A stretch of DNA of 6,395 nt from Bacteroidales bacterium (lineage in GTDB: Bacteria; Bacteroidota; Bacteroidia; Bacteroidales; S143-33): the NCBI GenBank assembly GCA_027083655.1, contig JALWNS010000141.1:1-6395 (forward strand). Direction: 5' to 3'. Each line of letters begins with the position of its first letter. Within the stretch, counting starts at the first letter, position 1. Under the pieces are notes generated by a model, which worked only from the letters and a program-made list of their open reading frames with translations, was not told the origin of the DNA and searched no databases. This document shows, in pieces, positions 6,361 through 6,395 of the stretch. The position numbers were made by a program, and so were the translations under genes.

Positions 6361-6395
6361 CTCTTGAAAATGAAAATTTTTATTCCATATAAAGC

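Noticed and set aside
1..6395. Mobile element, CRISPR array, tRNA or defence system
   Set aside because: No transposase, integrase, regular direct repeats, cloverleaf or toxin-antitoxin pair is visible, and nearly all of the window is filled by housekeeping or envelope genes in normal operon spacing.

Overview
The window looks like ordinary chromosome from a member of the Bacteroidetes, probably Bacteroidales. The DNA is AT-rich and no ribosome binding site is obvious before the starts. Perfect Bacteroidetes-type -7 promoter elements (TAnnTTTG) sit between the divergent genes. The gene families also fit: a DUF1599 protein, a BT_3928-like DoxX protein, and an OmpA protein with PD40 repeats and a carboxypeptidase-regulatory-like domain. 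I see no insertion sequence, phage gene, CRISPR array, tRNA or rRNA.

Leftward unit (minus strand, read from right to left). From about 5360 down past the left edge lie five tightly packed genes: a DUF1599 protein (5324-4755), a DoxX/BT_3928-like membrane protein (4786-3626, overlapping the first by 32 nt), a 703-residue OmpA-family outer-membrane protein (3620-1509), an LptG/LptF-family lipopolysaccharide-export permease (1506-424), and the first 137 codons of a secreted protein (413 to the left edge). The gaps are -32, 5, 2 and 10 nt, so this is almost certainly one operon. It starts with a possible nucleotide-linked protein and continues into inner-membrane, peptidoglycan-anchored outer-membrane, LPS-transport and secreted products. 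Its theme is therefore mostly envelope biogenesis.

Rightward unit. folP (dihydropteroate synthase, 5381-6241) is divergent from the operon and is followed by a perfect 15-bp hairpin (6327-6360) that is probably a terminator. In many Bacteroidetes, as I recall, a diadenylate cyclase gene follows folP; it is not in this window.

The 56-nt gap between the two units carries a promoter-like element for each direction. They are placed so that the two transcripts would start facing each other and overlap by roughly 15 nt.

I did not find a clear new defence or mobile system. The points most worth checking are the internal duplication of the DUF1599 protein, the non-standard N-terminal domain of the PorE-like OmpA protein, the eroded cysteine motif in the DoxX protein, the facing promoters, and a strong apparent excess of CCWGG pentamers.
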